NCBI GenBank assembly: GCA_900319795.1
Contig: ONPU01000010.1
Coordinates: 1 to 61,626, forward strand
Direction: 5' to 3'
Origin: an uncultured Eubacteriales bacterium
GTDB lineage: Bacteria > Bacillota > Clostridia > Lachnospirales > Lachnospiraceae
Length of the DNA stretch: 61,626 nt
Shown here: piece by piece, positions 8,502 through 17,814 of the stretch
How the letters are laid out: every line of letters begins with the position of its first letter
Numbering within the stretch: the stretch's first letter is position 1
The notes under the pieces: generated by a model
The model's database searches: none
Seen by the model: the letters and a program-made list of their open reading frames with translations, nothing else
What the model was told of the DNA's origin: nothing
Position numbers and translations under genes: made by a program

Positions 8502-10648
8502 TCCGGATCATCCAAATCCGGCTTGACGATGTAGGTAATCCCGTCATCGTAGACAATTTCCCCGAGATCTCTCAGGACGCCGTCCTGGAGGCCGGGGTAT
8601 TTTTCATATTCGAGGGTTCCGACGTAGATGTAGTCGATGTGGTATTTGCGAATAAGTTCCTCAACCTCGTTTGAGTCTTCAGAGGTATAGATCCGCTCCA
8701 CGTCCGCGATCCGCTCGTCCACCGCGGTAAGGTCCGAGCGCCACAGCCACTCGTGCACGCGCCAACCGATGACGGTGGGAAGGCCGGTCGCGACTGAGAT
8801 CCGCCCGTAATCGCTGTAGCTGTCACCAGGAGCCTCGAGCATGACCGGCTGGCCGCCGATTGTGGAATTGATCCAGTTGACCGGCTCGAAGTCATCCGGG
8901 AAGCTTTCCGACACGAAGACGGAGGCATCCGTATTGATTCTTGACGCGGGATCCAGGACGTTGCCGAACCATGCGTCTATGCTTTTAAACAGGAAGCCGC
9001 CCGTGAGGAGCAGCAGAAAGATCCCGCAGACGGCACAGACGCGGCTGAGCCAGACGGGGACGGTTTTTGATATACGGGATTCAGAGGAGTCATTTCCAAA
9101 AAATAACTTCAGGCTCCGGATCAGGATATAGGGCATGGTGATGCCGAACAGAATGAAGGCCTGATAGGTCAGCTTGAACATCGTATTGGCGCGGTAGTGC
9201 GTTTCGGAGTAGATATCCTTGACGTAGATGACTTCCGGCAGAAAGACAAGGCCCGCCGCGCAGAGCGCGAACATGAGAACGGCCAGATCCGGCGTGCTGA
9301 GCATCTTTTTCTCCGCGATCAGCGAAATGACGTACAGAAGAAGGCAGCCGGCGGGCAGCCCCCACAGCACCATGAGCTGGTAAAAGGACGTATGGCTCCA
9401 GGTCCGCGCCACTTCCGAGGAAATCTGGTCGAATTGCGTTGTAAATGGCAGCGCGGCAGCCCATCCCGTGATGAACATCACAAAAGCGATTCCCAGCATG
9501 ATGCAAATAAACCGCGTGAGGTTATGCCAATAGTCCTTAAGCAGAACGAAAAAGAAAATGGAACCGCACACGACGTAATAGATCGGGAAATCCCAGAAAT
9601 TCGTCCAGCGGAACGCACCGGTCATAACTCCGATGACGATTACAAAGGGGTTCAGGATGAGGCACAGGAGCTCCCGGGCCTTTACGGGCTTTTGTGAGTG
9701 GGTATAGACTTGCGCCCAGGCATATACGATGGCGGTTACGGTGACGACAAAGAGGATATTGACATAGTGGGCATGCAGGTCGCCGAGAACCGAAGAGTAG
9801 CAGGGAAATTCGTGAATGGTTTTGTCCGGGATATCCGGGTCGTAGCCGATAAAACGCGTACTGTCCGGGAACCAGTAGTTCAGCGATTCGCCGTTGCGCG
9901 CGGCCAGCCACGGCTTGATGAGGCCGTAGATGACATAGTGCATATTCCCGCAGAAGGCGGTGGCGATTCCGGACAGCGGGGCCGCGAGCCAGCATTCAAG
10001 CGTCTTGTTCGTACGGTCACGCGTAAGCTGCCAGACCAGGGAAAACGGAAGGATAAAGGACATGGCGGTAATGAGGCCGCGCATCAGATTGTAGCTCTCA
10101 CCTGCCGTCGAACCGCTGAAGCGCATGAGGACGCCGGTGATATACTGGCCGCCGTAGTAGTAATTGATCGGCTCACCGCCGAACCAGGTATCCTTAAACG
10201 GCATATAGCGGCTTCTCGCAAGGGAGGTCAGAAAGCCGTAGTCCATAAACTTTTCCGTGCCCATGGCCTCCGGCTTAAAGCCGATGATATAGACGGAGAT
10301 TCCGAACAGCGCAAGGAAGAGGAGTTCTTCGATTGCGCACAGAATCAGCGTGTTTTTGTCTGCTCCCGGGAACAGATCGGCTCTTTTCATTCTGAACCGG
10401 ACGAAGAACCAGGTGCCATAGCATAAAATGGCCAGCCCTGCCAGGACGATAAAGAGGCCGGTCCGGTTGAACCTCAAAATATGGCCCACATTCATGGTCC
10501 ACAGGATGAGAGAAAGCAAAAACAGACCGAGGGTCTTGGAGAATATCCAGCCCCGGTCTGTAAAATGTCGGAATAATAATAGCGTCAGCGGGAACACGGC
10601 CATGCCGGTGACCAGCATGATGGCCCACCAGGTGATTACAGGAAGCAT
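8498..10648 (-). CDS. DUF2298 polytopic membrane protein
   Basis: A 716-residue integral membrane protein with about 12-14 hydrophobic segments. An extracellular-loop motif reads PINYYYGGQYITGVL; this YYY signature identifies the DUF2298 (Chlor_Arch_YYY) family. Such proteins look like GT-C glycosyltransferases or related membrane enzymes, but the reaction is not established. A soluble C-terminal domain (about 600-716) contains a RVHEWLWRSD motif. The RBS is AAGGAG, 6 bases from the ATG. It is transcribed convergently with the DUF1002 gene and lies downstream of the reverse rubrerythrin gene on the same strand, with 85 bases between. Confidence 0.85.
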   Translation of the reverse strand: MLPVITWWAIMLVTGMAVFPLTLLLFRHFTDRGWIFSKTLGLFLLSLILWTMNVGHILRFNRTGLFIVLAGLAILCYGTWFFVRFRMKRADLFPGADKNTLILCAIEELLFLALFGISVYIIGFKPEAMGTEKFMDYGFLTSLARSRYMPFKDTWFGGEPINYYYGGQYITGVLMRFSGSTAGESYNLMRGLITAMSFILPFSLVWQLTRDRTNKTLECWLAAPLSGIATAFCGNMHYVIYGLIKPWLAARNGESLNYWFPDSTRFIGYDPDIPDKTIHEFPCYSSVLGDLHAHYVNILFVVTVTAIVYAWAQVYTHSQKPVKARELLCLILNPFVIVIGVMTGAFRWTNFWDFPIYYVVCGSIFFFVLLKDYWHNLTRFICIMLGIAFVMFITGWAAALPFTTQFDQISSEVARTWSHTSFYQLMVLWGLPAGCLLLYVISLIAEKKMLSTPDLAVLMFALCAAGLVFLPEVIYVKDIYSETHYRANTMFKLTYQAFILFGITMPYILIRSLKLFFGNDSSESRISKTVPVWLSRVCAVCGIFLLLLTGGFLFKSIDAWFGNVLDPASRINTDASVFVSESFPDDFEPVNWINSTIGGQPVMLEAPGDSYSDYGRISVATGLPTVIGWRVHEWLWRSDLTAVDERIADVERIYTSEDSNEVEELIRKYHIDYIYVGTLEYEKYPGLQDGVLRDLGEIVYDDGITYIVKPDLDDPD

Positions 10649-10733
10649 AGCATCTCCTTATAAGAAAGAATCTATGCGTATTATAAACCTGTTGCGGCCG
10701 GTGTGCAAATGCGGAGACGCTTCCTGGTAAGAA

Positions 10734-11276
10734 TCAGCCGAAGTAACGATCCAGAAGGCCCTTGAGAGCTTTTCCGTGGCGGGCTTCGTCGCGTGCCATT
10801 TCATGGACGGTGTCATGAATGGCATCGAGGTTGAGGGCCTTTGCTCTCTTGGCCAGGTCGGTCTTGCCTGCCGTGGCGCCATTTTCGGCATCCACTCTCA
10901 TCTCGAGATTCTTCTTGGTGCTGTCAGTGACAACTTCGCCAAGGAGTTCCGCAAACTTCGCAGCATGTTCTGCTTCCTCGTAAGCGGCCTTTTCCCAATA
11001 GAGACCGATCTCCGGATATCCTTCACGATAAGCAACGCGAGCCATCGCCAGATACATACCGACTTCGGAGCATTCGCCGTTGAAGTTGTCTCTTAAATCC
11101 TGCTTGATATCTTCCGGAACGTCAGATGCGATGCCGACTACATGCTCGGCAGCCCATACCATATCCTCGCCCTGTTTTGTAAATTTGGACGCCGGTGCCT
11201 TGCACAGCGGACATGCTTCCGGAGGAGTGTCGCCTTCATGAACATAACCACAGACATTGCATACCCATTTTGCCAT
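10734..11276 (-). CDS. Reverse rubrerythrin (rubredoxin domain first)
   Basis: A 180-residue non-heme iron peroxidase. The N-terminal rubredoxin-type iron site uses Cys6, Cys9, Cys22 and Cys25 (CNVCGY and CPLCK). A four-helix diiron domain follows, with the repeated Glu/His ligands [14 protein letters not shown] and ARDEARHGK. The domain order is the reverse of classical rubrerythrin. In clostridia such proteins reduce H2O2 and O2 using reducing power from NADH through partner reductases (known for the family). The start is supported by AAAGGAG. Oxidative-stress control by a PerR-type regulator would be expected, but I could not pick out a clear operator. Confidence 0.93.
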   Translation of the reverse strand: MAKWVCNVCGYVHEGDTPPEACPLCKAPASKFTKQGEDMVWAAEHVVGIASDVPEDIKQDLRDNFNGECSEVGMYLAMARVAYREGYPEIGLYWEKAAYEEAEHAAKFAELLGEVVTDSTKKNLEMRVDAENGATAGKTDLAKRAKALNLDAIHDTVHEMARDEARHGKALKGLLDRYFG

Positions 11277-11851
11277 TTTTATTTTCTCCTTTTAATGATT
11301 TTGAAATACGTTGGTTCTGACTTTCATTGTAACGATTTTACGACGGATAGACAACTATAACCTCAGTTTGAGACCGGGTGCACCAGAGGGGTCTGGCACC
11401 TGTGGTGCACTTAAAGACAGAGGAGTGCCCCGACGTTTCCGCCGGGGCGATTATTATGAAAAATTGATTGTGAGATTTTTTCTTTCCCTTTTCTTCTGTC
11501 TGAAACCATTTTAGCTTCAGGACTGCATAAATTCAAGTGCAAAGTGACTTTTCATGGGTAAATTCAACAAAACATCCAATTTAGAACAATAAAATATGTG
11601 CAAAATGCACAACAGAAAGATGCGATCATAAGATGAACGATATGTTAAAATTTATATCAGGAGTCTTACTTTTTTGTAAGTTCCGAAAATGTTCACAAAT
11701 CTCTGGTATAAAATATTGTGAATAAACGATTCCGCGTTCCGCACATCAGTAAAGGGGTAGTATTCCGGAACCAGGAGTCGACATCTCATTCATATCAACG
11801 TACATTTACGGAAAGGAGAAGCAGGTATAAGGGAACCTGCGGGTAAAGGAT
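11277..11851. other. Divergent 575-bp intergenic region
   Basis: It holds the promoter side of the reverse rubrerythrin gene, one REP-A palindrome (11378-11410), a GC-rich hairpin (TGCCCCG/CGGGGCG, 11426-11449), an AT-rich stretch with a possible -10 TATAAA at 11707-11712, and a 6-bp hairpin (GCAGGT/ACCTGC, 11821-11840) in the DUF1002 leader. No coding potential was seen. Confidence 0.6.
11378..11410 (-). repeat. REP-A palindromic element
   Basis: A 33-bp unit, reverse-oriented to the copies at 42610-42675. It has TGCACC at one end, GGTGCA at the other, and the core GGTCTGGCACC. On the minus strand it matches the second in-gene copy (42643-42675) almost exactly. Confidence 0.8.
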
Positions 11852-13831
11852 ATGAAAAAACTGTCATTGGCTGTGATTATGGCTGCCCTCATTGCGCTGA
11901 CTGCACTTCCGGTATTTGCCGACAGCGAAAGGGTTGTGACGCTGGGCGCGAATCTGACCATGGAGGAGCAGCAGAAGATGCTCCGCTATTTCGGAGCCGG
12001 TGAAAATGTGAGGATCATCTATGTGACAAATGATGAGGAACGGGCGTTTTTAAGTGACTACATCCCGCTTTCCGTGATCGGCACAAGAACGCTCAGCTGC
12101 GCGTATGTTAAGCCGACCAATTCCGGCGGCATCCAGGTCAAGACCGCGAACCTCAACTGGGTTACTTCCAATATGATCGCCTCCGCGCTTTCCACGGCGG
12201 GCGTCAAGAACTGTGAAGTCATAGCGGCCTGCCCGAGAGAGGTTTCCGGTACGGGTGCTCTGGCCGGTGTTCTGAAGGCCTATGAAACCGCTTCCGACAC
12301 AGAACTGGATCCGGCACTGAAAGTGATTGCGGCCCAGGAGATCGCCACGGTCAGCTCTCTTGCTGAAGAGTTAGGACAGAACAAGGCCACCCAGATCGTC
12401 AACGAAGTCAAGATCGAGATCATCGAAGACGAAGTGGAAGAGGCGGACGAGGCCCTGATCGAGGAAATTGTCGAGGAAGTTCTCGCGAGAAATGAAGAAG
12501 AGAACAGCCTTCCTGTCACAGACGAGCTGAAGGAGTCCATTGAGGAACTCGCGAAGCAGATTGCCGCGCAGAATTATAATTATGAAGATGTGAAGGAAAC
12601 TCTGGACCGCGTCGAGCAGAACGTGACGAATAACAATAACAACAATCCGGAGATCAATATCAACATCAACAATACGCAGAGCAACGACAATACACAGAAC
12701 AATACGAATACAGCGGAAAATGATGCAGCTGCGACGGACAATACAACACCGGCAGATGCGAATGCCGCAAATGACGACGCCGCGCTTGCCGAAGACAGCA
12801 TCCTGACAAGCACAAATGACGATGTTCTCGGCGAAGATGCCATTGTCGACGCAACGACGGTGGATGCCCTTCCTGAGGACTATCAGCCCATAGTCGAGGC
12901 TCCGGCAGAAGAAGCAACGGCACCGGAAGCGGAATTCGAAATTACAACCTCTGATGAAGCAGTCGTCAATGAAGGAGAACCCGCACCTGAGGATGACAGC
13001 GCAGCGGTAGAAGAACCGGTTGCGGAAGCTCCGGCGGAGGCTCCGGCGGATACTTCTGAAGATCTGGATATTCCGGAAGCTCAGACGGATGTCATTTCCG
13101 AGGAACAGCCGGCAGACGATCTCGGTGAAGAGGATACGGAAGAGGATCTGTTTGCGGAATCCTCTGAGGATGAAGCTCTGATGGAAGACTCAGGAGAGTC
13201 CGTTCCGGATGAAAGCTCTGACAGCATTTCCGAAGAACCGGCTGATGAGGCAGCTCTGACTGAAGATGCAGCTCCGGCCGACGACGCGGCGGAAGAAAAG
13301 AAAGCAGCATTTGAAGAGAAATTCAACTCCAACGCGATTAAGGTTTATTCCACATTCAAGCCGGAAAGCGTAACCTTCTCCTACAACTATCCGGGAGATG
13401 AGCCCGGAGAGGCAAAGAAGGTGGAGAAGCCCGTCATCATCGAACTGAAGGAAGAAAATCTGACCGATAAGGCCAAGGAGATCGGCGCGAAATACGCGGT
13501 CTATATTCCGACAGGAGAGATCACGATGGACTGCAGCGGAACGGCCAACCTGGATGACGTGACGGTCACGGGAGAACTGAAATATGTCGCGTCCGGGATC
13601 ACGGTTTCCGAGGAAAGCAAGGGAGTCTACACAGTTACGACTCCCATGCCGGAAGGTGCTGTATCCTCTGTCGTATCCGTAAACCCGGACGGCCCGGCCG
13701 CGATCGATGACGAAATGTTCCTGAGATTCTCCGAAGATGGTGAAGCAACCCTGACGGTTACTTACTATAACGAAGCCCAGGAAGAAGTCGGATCCGATAC
13801 TCTGACGGTCGCCTCTTTAAAGGCAGAGTGA
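11852..13831 (+). CDS. Secreted DUF1002 protein with long acidic tail
   Basis: A 659-residue exported protein. The signal peptide (1-23, ending PVFA) is followed by a DUF1002 domain to about residue 250 (VTLGANLTMEEQ, VIGTRTLSCAYV, SGTGALAGVL). A poly-Asn stretch comes next (about 260-290), then about 200 residues of Ala/Glu/Asp/Pro low complexity. The C-terminal ~160 residues are beta-rich, possibly an Ig-like fold. No sortase motif or TM anchor is visible, so the attachment mode is unknown. An AAAGGAG at 11812-11818 lies 33 bases upstream; the AAAGGA next to the ATG is too close to be a normal ribosome site, so initiation may depend on the intervening hairpin. Confidence 0.85.
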   Translation: MKKLSLAVIMAALIALTALPVFADSERVVTLGANLTMEEQQKMLRYFGAGENVRIIYVTNDEERAFLSDYIPLSVIGTRTLSCAYVKPTNSGGIQVKTANLNWVTSNMIASALSTAGVKNCEVIAACPREVSGTGALAGVLKAYETASDTELDPALKVIAAQEIATVSSLAEELGQNKATQIVNEVKIEIIEDEVEEADEALIEEIVEEVLARNEEENSLPVTDELKESIEELAKQIAAQNYNYEDVKETLDRVEQNVTNNNNNNPEINININNTQSNDNTQNNTNTAENDAAATDNTTPADANAANDDAALAEDSILTSTNDDVLGEDAIVDATTVDALPEDYQPIVEAPAEEATAPEAEFEITTSDEAVVNEGEPAPEDDSAAVEEPVAEAPAEAPADTSEDLDIPEAQTDVISEEQPADDLGEEDTEEDLFAESSEDEALMEDSGESVPDESSDSISEEPADEAALTEDAAPADDAAEEKKAAFEEKFNSNAIKVYSTFKPESVTFSYNYPGDEPGEAKKVEKPVIIELKEENLTDKAKEIGAKYAVYIPTGEITMDCSGTANLDDVTVTGELKYVASGITVSEESKGVYTVTTPMPEGAVSSVVSVNPDGPAAIDDEMFLRFSEDGEATLTVTYYNEAQEEVGSDTLTVASLKAE

Positions 13832-15133
13832 TTACTTTTTAGAAAAGAGAATTGAAATAAAAACAAACAAAGTCAGCAGGAACTGATAATAGAGAAACGG
13901 GATAATCGCAATACTTGAGATTCCGGCCAGAGAAGCTGCGATGAGCAGCTGGGCACCGTAAGGAATCAGTCCCTGGAAGATACAGGAGGTCGTGTCGAGC
14001 AAAGACGCGACCTCTTTTGGTTCGAGGTTGTATTCGTTGCTGATCTCTTTGGCGATGGGAGCCGCGATGACGATCGCGACCGTATTGTTGGCCGTAGCGA
14101 TATCCATAAGGCCGGTCAGAAGGAAGATTCCGAGCTTTCCTCCTTTTGCGGTTCTCGCACGTTTCCGGATAAACGCGAGAATGGCTTCAAAGCCGCCGTA
14201 CTCGCGCATAAGGGCACTGATGGACGCCACAAGGATTGTAACGATCATGGTTTCGAACATTCCGGCCGTCCCTTCGCCCATCGCGGAAAATGCTGTCGAA
14301 AAACTGACCGTTCCCGCGGCTCCTCCGATGAGAAGGAAGAGGATGATGCCGATTCCGAGCACAATAAAAACGTTGAGTCCCAGAAGAGCAAGCCCCAGAA
14401 CGATAAAATAGGGGATGGCAAGCCAGATATTGTAGGAGTACTGGCCCATATTCGTGCCCGGATTTCGAAGAGAGTGAATGACCAGAATAAGAAGGGTGAT
14501 CAGGGATGCCGGCAGGGCAATACGGATGTTGGCGCGGAATTTGTCACGCATTTCCACGCCCTGTGTGCGGGTAGCCGCGATGGTCGTATCGGAAATGACG
14601 GAGAGATTGTCTCCGAACATGGAACCGCCGACAACGGTCCCGATGACAAATGGCATCGGACTGCCGATATTTTTCGCCACGGCAGCGGCGATCGGAACGA
14701 GAACCGTAATGGTTCCGACGCTTGTCCCCATGGACATGGAGATCAGGCAGGCAATGACAAACAGGCCCGGAATGGCCATGCTGCCGGGCACGATGCTCAG
14801 CATGAGATTGGCCGTACTTTCGGCTCCGCCGGCCGCCTTTGCAAGGCCGCTGAACGCACCCGCCATAAGGAAGATAAAGAGCATGATGACGATATTGTCA
14901 TCGCCGATTCCCTGAGCACAGATGTGGATTTTTTCGTCGAAGGAGAGTTCGCGGTTCTGTAAAAAGGCGACGATCAGTGCCAGTCCGAACGCTACAACGA
15001 CCGAAATGACGTAGAAGCCCATCCGGCCGTCTTCATGGTCGATATATTCGAAATAGATGCCGCTTCCGAGATAGATCACGAGGAAGACGAGGATCGGCAG
15101 CAGTGCTTTGGCTCTAGGCTGTTTTTTGTCCAT
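13832..15133 (-). CDS. NhaC-family Na+/H+ antiporter-like protein
   Basis: A 433-residue polytopic membrane protein with about 11-12 hydrophobic segments. GDNLSVISDTTIAAT is the NhaC signature, and conserved TM stretches such as MSMGTSVGTITVLVP surround it. The family exchanges Na+ (or an organic cation or amino acid in some branches) for protons. I place the start at MDKKQP because GAAAGGACTT precedes it at the right distance; the open frame extends 69 codons further without a usable site. Its stop abuts the stop of the DUF1002 gene. Confidence 0.85.
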   Translation of the reverse strand: MDKKQPRAKALLPILVFLVIYLGSGIYFEYIDHEDGRMGFYVISVVVAFGLALIVAFLQNRELSFDEKIHICAQGIGDDNIVIMLFIFLMAGAFSGLAKAAGGAESTANLMLSIVPGSMAIPGLFVIACLISMSMGTSVGTITVLVPIAAAVAKNIGSPMPFVIGTVVGGSMFGDNLSVISDTTIAATRTQGVEMRDKFRANIRIALPASLITLLILVIHSLRNPGTNMGQYSYNIWLAIPYFIVLGLALLGLNVFIVLGIGIILFLLIGGAAGTVSFSTAFSAMGEGTAGMFETMIVTILVASISALMREYGGFEAILAFIRKRARTAKGGKLGIFLLTGLMDIATANNTVAIVIAAPIAKEISNEYNLEPKEVASLLDTTSCIFQGLIPYGAQLLIAASLAGISSIAIIPFLYYQFLLTLFVFISILFSKK

Positions 15134-15305
15134 TTTGAGAAGTCCTTTCATTTTCAGCAGTAATATTCTGTCTTTGCACATAAAGACAAACGCAATTGCT
15201 ATTGTATCACGGAAGTGAGGGGCGGAACAGGGAAAATGGCGCCGCGCCGCTTGACGAAGCCGCGAAACGGGCGATATATTGGACAAATAGTGAGGTGAAA
15301 AGAGG

Positions 15306-16007
15306 ATGGGAAGGGCAGTCATCGTCGGCGGAGCCGGCATCGGGAATTATAAAAAGATTCGGCAGGAGCTTGCGGAAGACGACTATCTGATTTTCTGCGA
15401 CGGCGGCCTTCGGCACGCAGAAGCGCTCGGTGTGAGGCCTTCGCTGATCATCGGGGATTTTGACTCCCATCCGATGCCGGAAATCGCGGAGGCGGAAGAC
15501 ACGGAACCATCTGCCGAGCCGGCGGCCTACGGGCAGGTGATCCGGCATGCTCATACCGCGGATGGGACGGAGGTCATTATTCTGCCCCATATGAAGGACT
15601 GGACGGACTCGGTTTACGCGGCAAAAGAGGCGGCCGCCCGGGGGTTTGACCGCCTTCTTCTCATTGGCGTCTCCGGCGGCAGGCCGGACCATTATTTTGC
15701 CAACATTTCCATTTTAAATATGCCCGAACTTCGGGGGATCGAAGCATGGATCATGGATGACTGCTCGAGGATGCGCCTTCTTGCAGCCGGACAGAGTCTT
15801 CTCGTTGAAGACGACGTGCAATATTTTTCCCTCATCGCTTTTGACGGCCCGGCACGGGGCGTGACGGTTGGCGGTGCGCTTTATCCGCTTCAGGACGCAG
15901 AGATCACGGCCGAGGATCCCTATGCGGTCAGCAATGAGGTGCTTCCGGGAGGCAGGGCGGAGATATCACTCAAGGAAGGAAAACTCCTTGTGATTCTGAT
16001 CGACTGA
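15306..16007 (+). CDS. thiN: Thiamine pyrophosphokinase
   Basis: A 233-residue enzyme that transfers pyrophosphate from ATP to thiamine to make thiamine diphosphate in the cytoplasm. Recognised by FCDGG (30-34), GDFDS (50-54) and the later GVSGGRPDHY motif, the standard metal and substrate sites of this fold. Length is typical. No TPP riboswitch was seen upstream, so control is not evident. Only a short gap holding a REP-like palindrome separates it from the convergent pepT gene. Confidence 0.9.
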   Translation: MGRAVIVGGAGIGNYKKIRQELAEDDYLIFCDGGLRHAEALGVRPSLIIGDFDSHPMPEIAEAEDTEPSAEPAAYGQVIRHAHTADGTEVIILPHMKDWTDSVYAAKEAAARGFDRLLLIGVSGGRPDHYFANISILNMPELRGIEAWIMDDCSRMRLLAAGQSLLVEDDVQYFSLIAFDGPARGVTVGGALYPLQDAEITAEDPYAVSNEVLPGGRAEISLKEGKLLVILID

Positions 16008-16008
16008 A

Positions 16009-16025
16009 CTGCACCACAGGTGCAG
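16009..16025. repeat. REP-A core fragment
   Basis: A perfect palindrome CTGCACC-ACA-GGTGCAG in the gap between convergent thiN and pepT. It equals the first half of the REP-A unit and may serve as a bidirectional terminator stem, although it lacks a T run. Confidence 0.55.
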
Positions 16026-16026
16026 C

Positions 16027-17238
16027 TTATGCCAGAGGGCGCGCGAGCCGGATGAGCAGCTCCGCGCTCTTTTCCATTTCCTGGATGGAAGCGTATTCGA
16101 AGCGTCCGTGGAAATTGTACCCGCCGGTGCACAGATTCGGGCAGGGAATTCCCATGTATGTCAGGACCGCGCCGTCCGTGCCGCCGCGGATCGGAGCGAC
16201 CTTCGGTTCGATTCCCATCTTCGTCATGACGTCCTTGGCCCGGGTGATCAGGTCCATGCGATCCTTCATCAGGTCGGCCATGTTGTAATAGTCATCGCGC
16301 AGAGTGAGGCGGAACGCGTTGCGGCCGTATTTTTCGGCACAATAGTCGACCGCCCGGCGCAGATAGTCCTTGCGGGCCTCGAAGTTCGCGCGGTCGTGGT
16401 CGCGGATGATGTATTTTAAGCAGGCGTGTTCGCAGTCGCCTTCCATAGCCGTCAGAAAATAATACCCTTCGTAGCCTTCCGTGTGTTCCGGCACCTCCGC
16501 GGGCGGCAGCAGCGCGTTCAGTTCCATCGCGAGGGTACAGGCGTTGACCAGCGTGTTCTTGCCCGACCCGGGGTGAACGGATTTTCCGGCAATTTCCACT
16601 TTGGCGGAGGCGCCGTTGAAGCATTCGTATTCAATTTCGCCTAAGCTTCCGCCGTCGACCGTATAGGCCTCCTTTGCGCCGAAACGCTCTATGTCGAAGT
16701 TCGCGGTGCCGCGTCCGACTTCTTCGTCCGGCGTAAACGCGAGGCAGAGTTTCCTGTGCGGTTCTTCCGGATGGGCGGCGTACCACGCGAAAAGATTCAT
16801 GATTTCAGCGACGCCGGCCTTGTCGTCAGCGCCGAGGAGCGTCGTTCCGTCGGTGACGATCAGGTCTTCGCCGGTATGTGAGAGCAGTTCGGGAAACTCT
16901 GACGGGGAGAGGACGGTATCGTCGTTCAGGCGGATGTCCTTTCCGTCATAGGAGTCAATGATCCGGGGATTGACGCCCTTTCCGCTTGCGGCGGGAGAGG
17001 TGTCCATATGCGACACGAAGCCGAGCGCCGGCTCTTCGCCGGGCAGCGAGGCATACACATAGCAGTGTTCCTCGTCGTAATAAGCTTCCGCGCCAAGCGC
17101 CAGAAGTTCCTCATAGAGAAGCTTCGCCAGGTCGCGCTGCTTCGCGGTCGAAGGCTGCGCCTCCGTCTCTTCCTGAGATTGTGTATCGATGCGGGTATAG
17201 CGTAAGAAACGGTCAATCAGAGCCTTGTTTTGGATCAT
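16027..17238 (-). CDS. pepT: Peptidase T (tripeptide aminopeptidase)
   Basis: A 403-residue cytosolic zinc metallopeptidase of the M20 family that removes N-terminal residues from tripeptides. The first metal motif SHMDTSP (His77, Asp79) is present, as are GADDKAG, PDEEVGRG and the late HPGSGKN and GRFEYAS segments. Length matches the family. The ATG overlaps the cytidine deaminase stop (ATGA), so the two are co-transcribed and translationally coupled. Confidence 0.95.
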   Translation of the reverse strand: MIQNKALIDRFLRYTRIDTQSQEETEAQPSTAKQRDLAKLLYEELLALGAEAYYDEEHCYVYASLPGEEPALGFVSHMDTSPAASGKGVNPRIIDSYDGKDIRLNDDTVLSPSEFPELLSHTGEDLIVTDGTTLLGADDKAGVAEIMNLFAWYAAHPEEPHRKLCLAFTPDEEVGRGTANFDIERFGAKEAYTVDGGSLGEIEYECFNGASAKVEIAGKSVHPGSGKNTLVNACTLAMELNALLPPAEVPEHTEGYEGYYFLTAMEGDCEHACLKYIIRDHDRANFEARKDYLRRAVDYCAEKYGRNAFRLTLRDDYYNMADLMKDRMDLITRAKDVMTKMGIEPKVAPIRGGTDGAVLTYMGIPCPNLCTGGYNFHGRFEYASIQEMEKSAELLIRLARPLA

Positions 17239-17663
17239 AGTATGTTCTTCTCCTTTATGATTGTAAATGCGTGCGGAAGCAGGTCCTTCAATTTCAGATG
17301 AAGGAAATCGGTTTCGGATTTGACGATGAAAATGTCAAACTCCTCGCCGCAGAACTCACTCAGGACCTGCAGGCACATGCCGCATGGCATGCAATAGTCT
17401 TCCGGAGGACAGTCTTTTTGTCCCCCGCTTACAGCGAGAGCCCGGAAGCCCCGGTGTCCGTGCGCGACCGCGTAGAATACGGCGGTCCGCTCCGCGCAGA
17501 GGCCGGCCGGATAGGCGGCATTTTCCACATTGCTTCCCGTGATCAGTGTGCCGTCCGCAGTCAGAAGGGCGGCGCCCACCGTAAAGTTGGAGTATGGGGC
17601 ATAAGCATATTCGCGGGCCTCTATGGCTTTCGCGGCCAGATCCCGGATGTCATCCTGATTCAT
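17235..17663 (-). CDS. cdd: Cytidine deaminase
   Basis: A 142-residue tetrameric-type cytidine/deoxycytidine deaminase for pyrimidine salvage. The zinc site is visible: Cys56 and Glu58 in CAERTA, and Cys94 and Cys97 in PCGMC. The VENAAYPAGL substrate motif precedes it. GGAGG upstream supports the start. It is first in a two-gene operon with pepT. Confidence 0.95.
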   Translation of the reverse strand: MNQDDIRDLAAKAIEAREYAYAPYSNFTVGAALLTADGTLITGSNVENAAYPAGLCAERTAVFYAVAHGHRGFRALAVSGGQKDCPPEDYCMPCGMCLQVLSEFCGEEFDIFIVKSETDFLHLKLKDLLPHAFTIIKEKNIL

Positions 17664-17741
17664 CGTCCAGTCCTCCTTTTATTCTGACATTCAATTATTG
17701 ATTTTATATGATACGGAAGGCGTTTGCCAGTAATTTTCCAT

Positions 17742-17769
17742 TGGAAATGGCTTCTCAAGGGCATATAAT
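17742..17769 (+). promoter_or_regulatory. Candidate sigma-A promoter for the diguanylate cyclase gene
   Basis: TTGGAA and TATAAT are separated by 16 bases, and the -10 ends about 45 bases before the ATG. Confidence 0.55.
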
Positions 17770-17814
17770 AAAAATGACCGCTGCAGTAGAGGGGTATAAG
17801 AAGGGGGTTGGAAA

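Noticed and set aside
14474-14962. Two overlapping plus-strand frames inside the NhaC-like gene
   Set aside because: No conserved domain, and they are fully inside a well-supported membrane protein gene.
15134-15305. TPP riboswitch before thiN
   Set aside because: I looked for the conserved CUGAGA and ACYUGA elements and did not find them.
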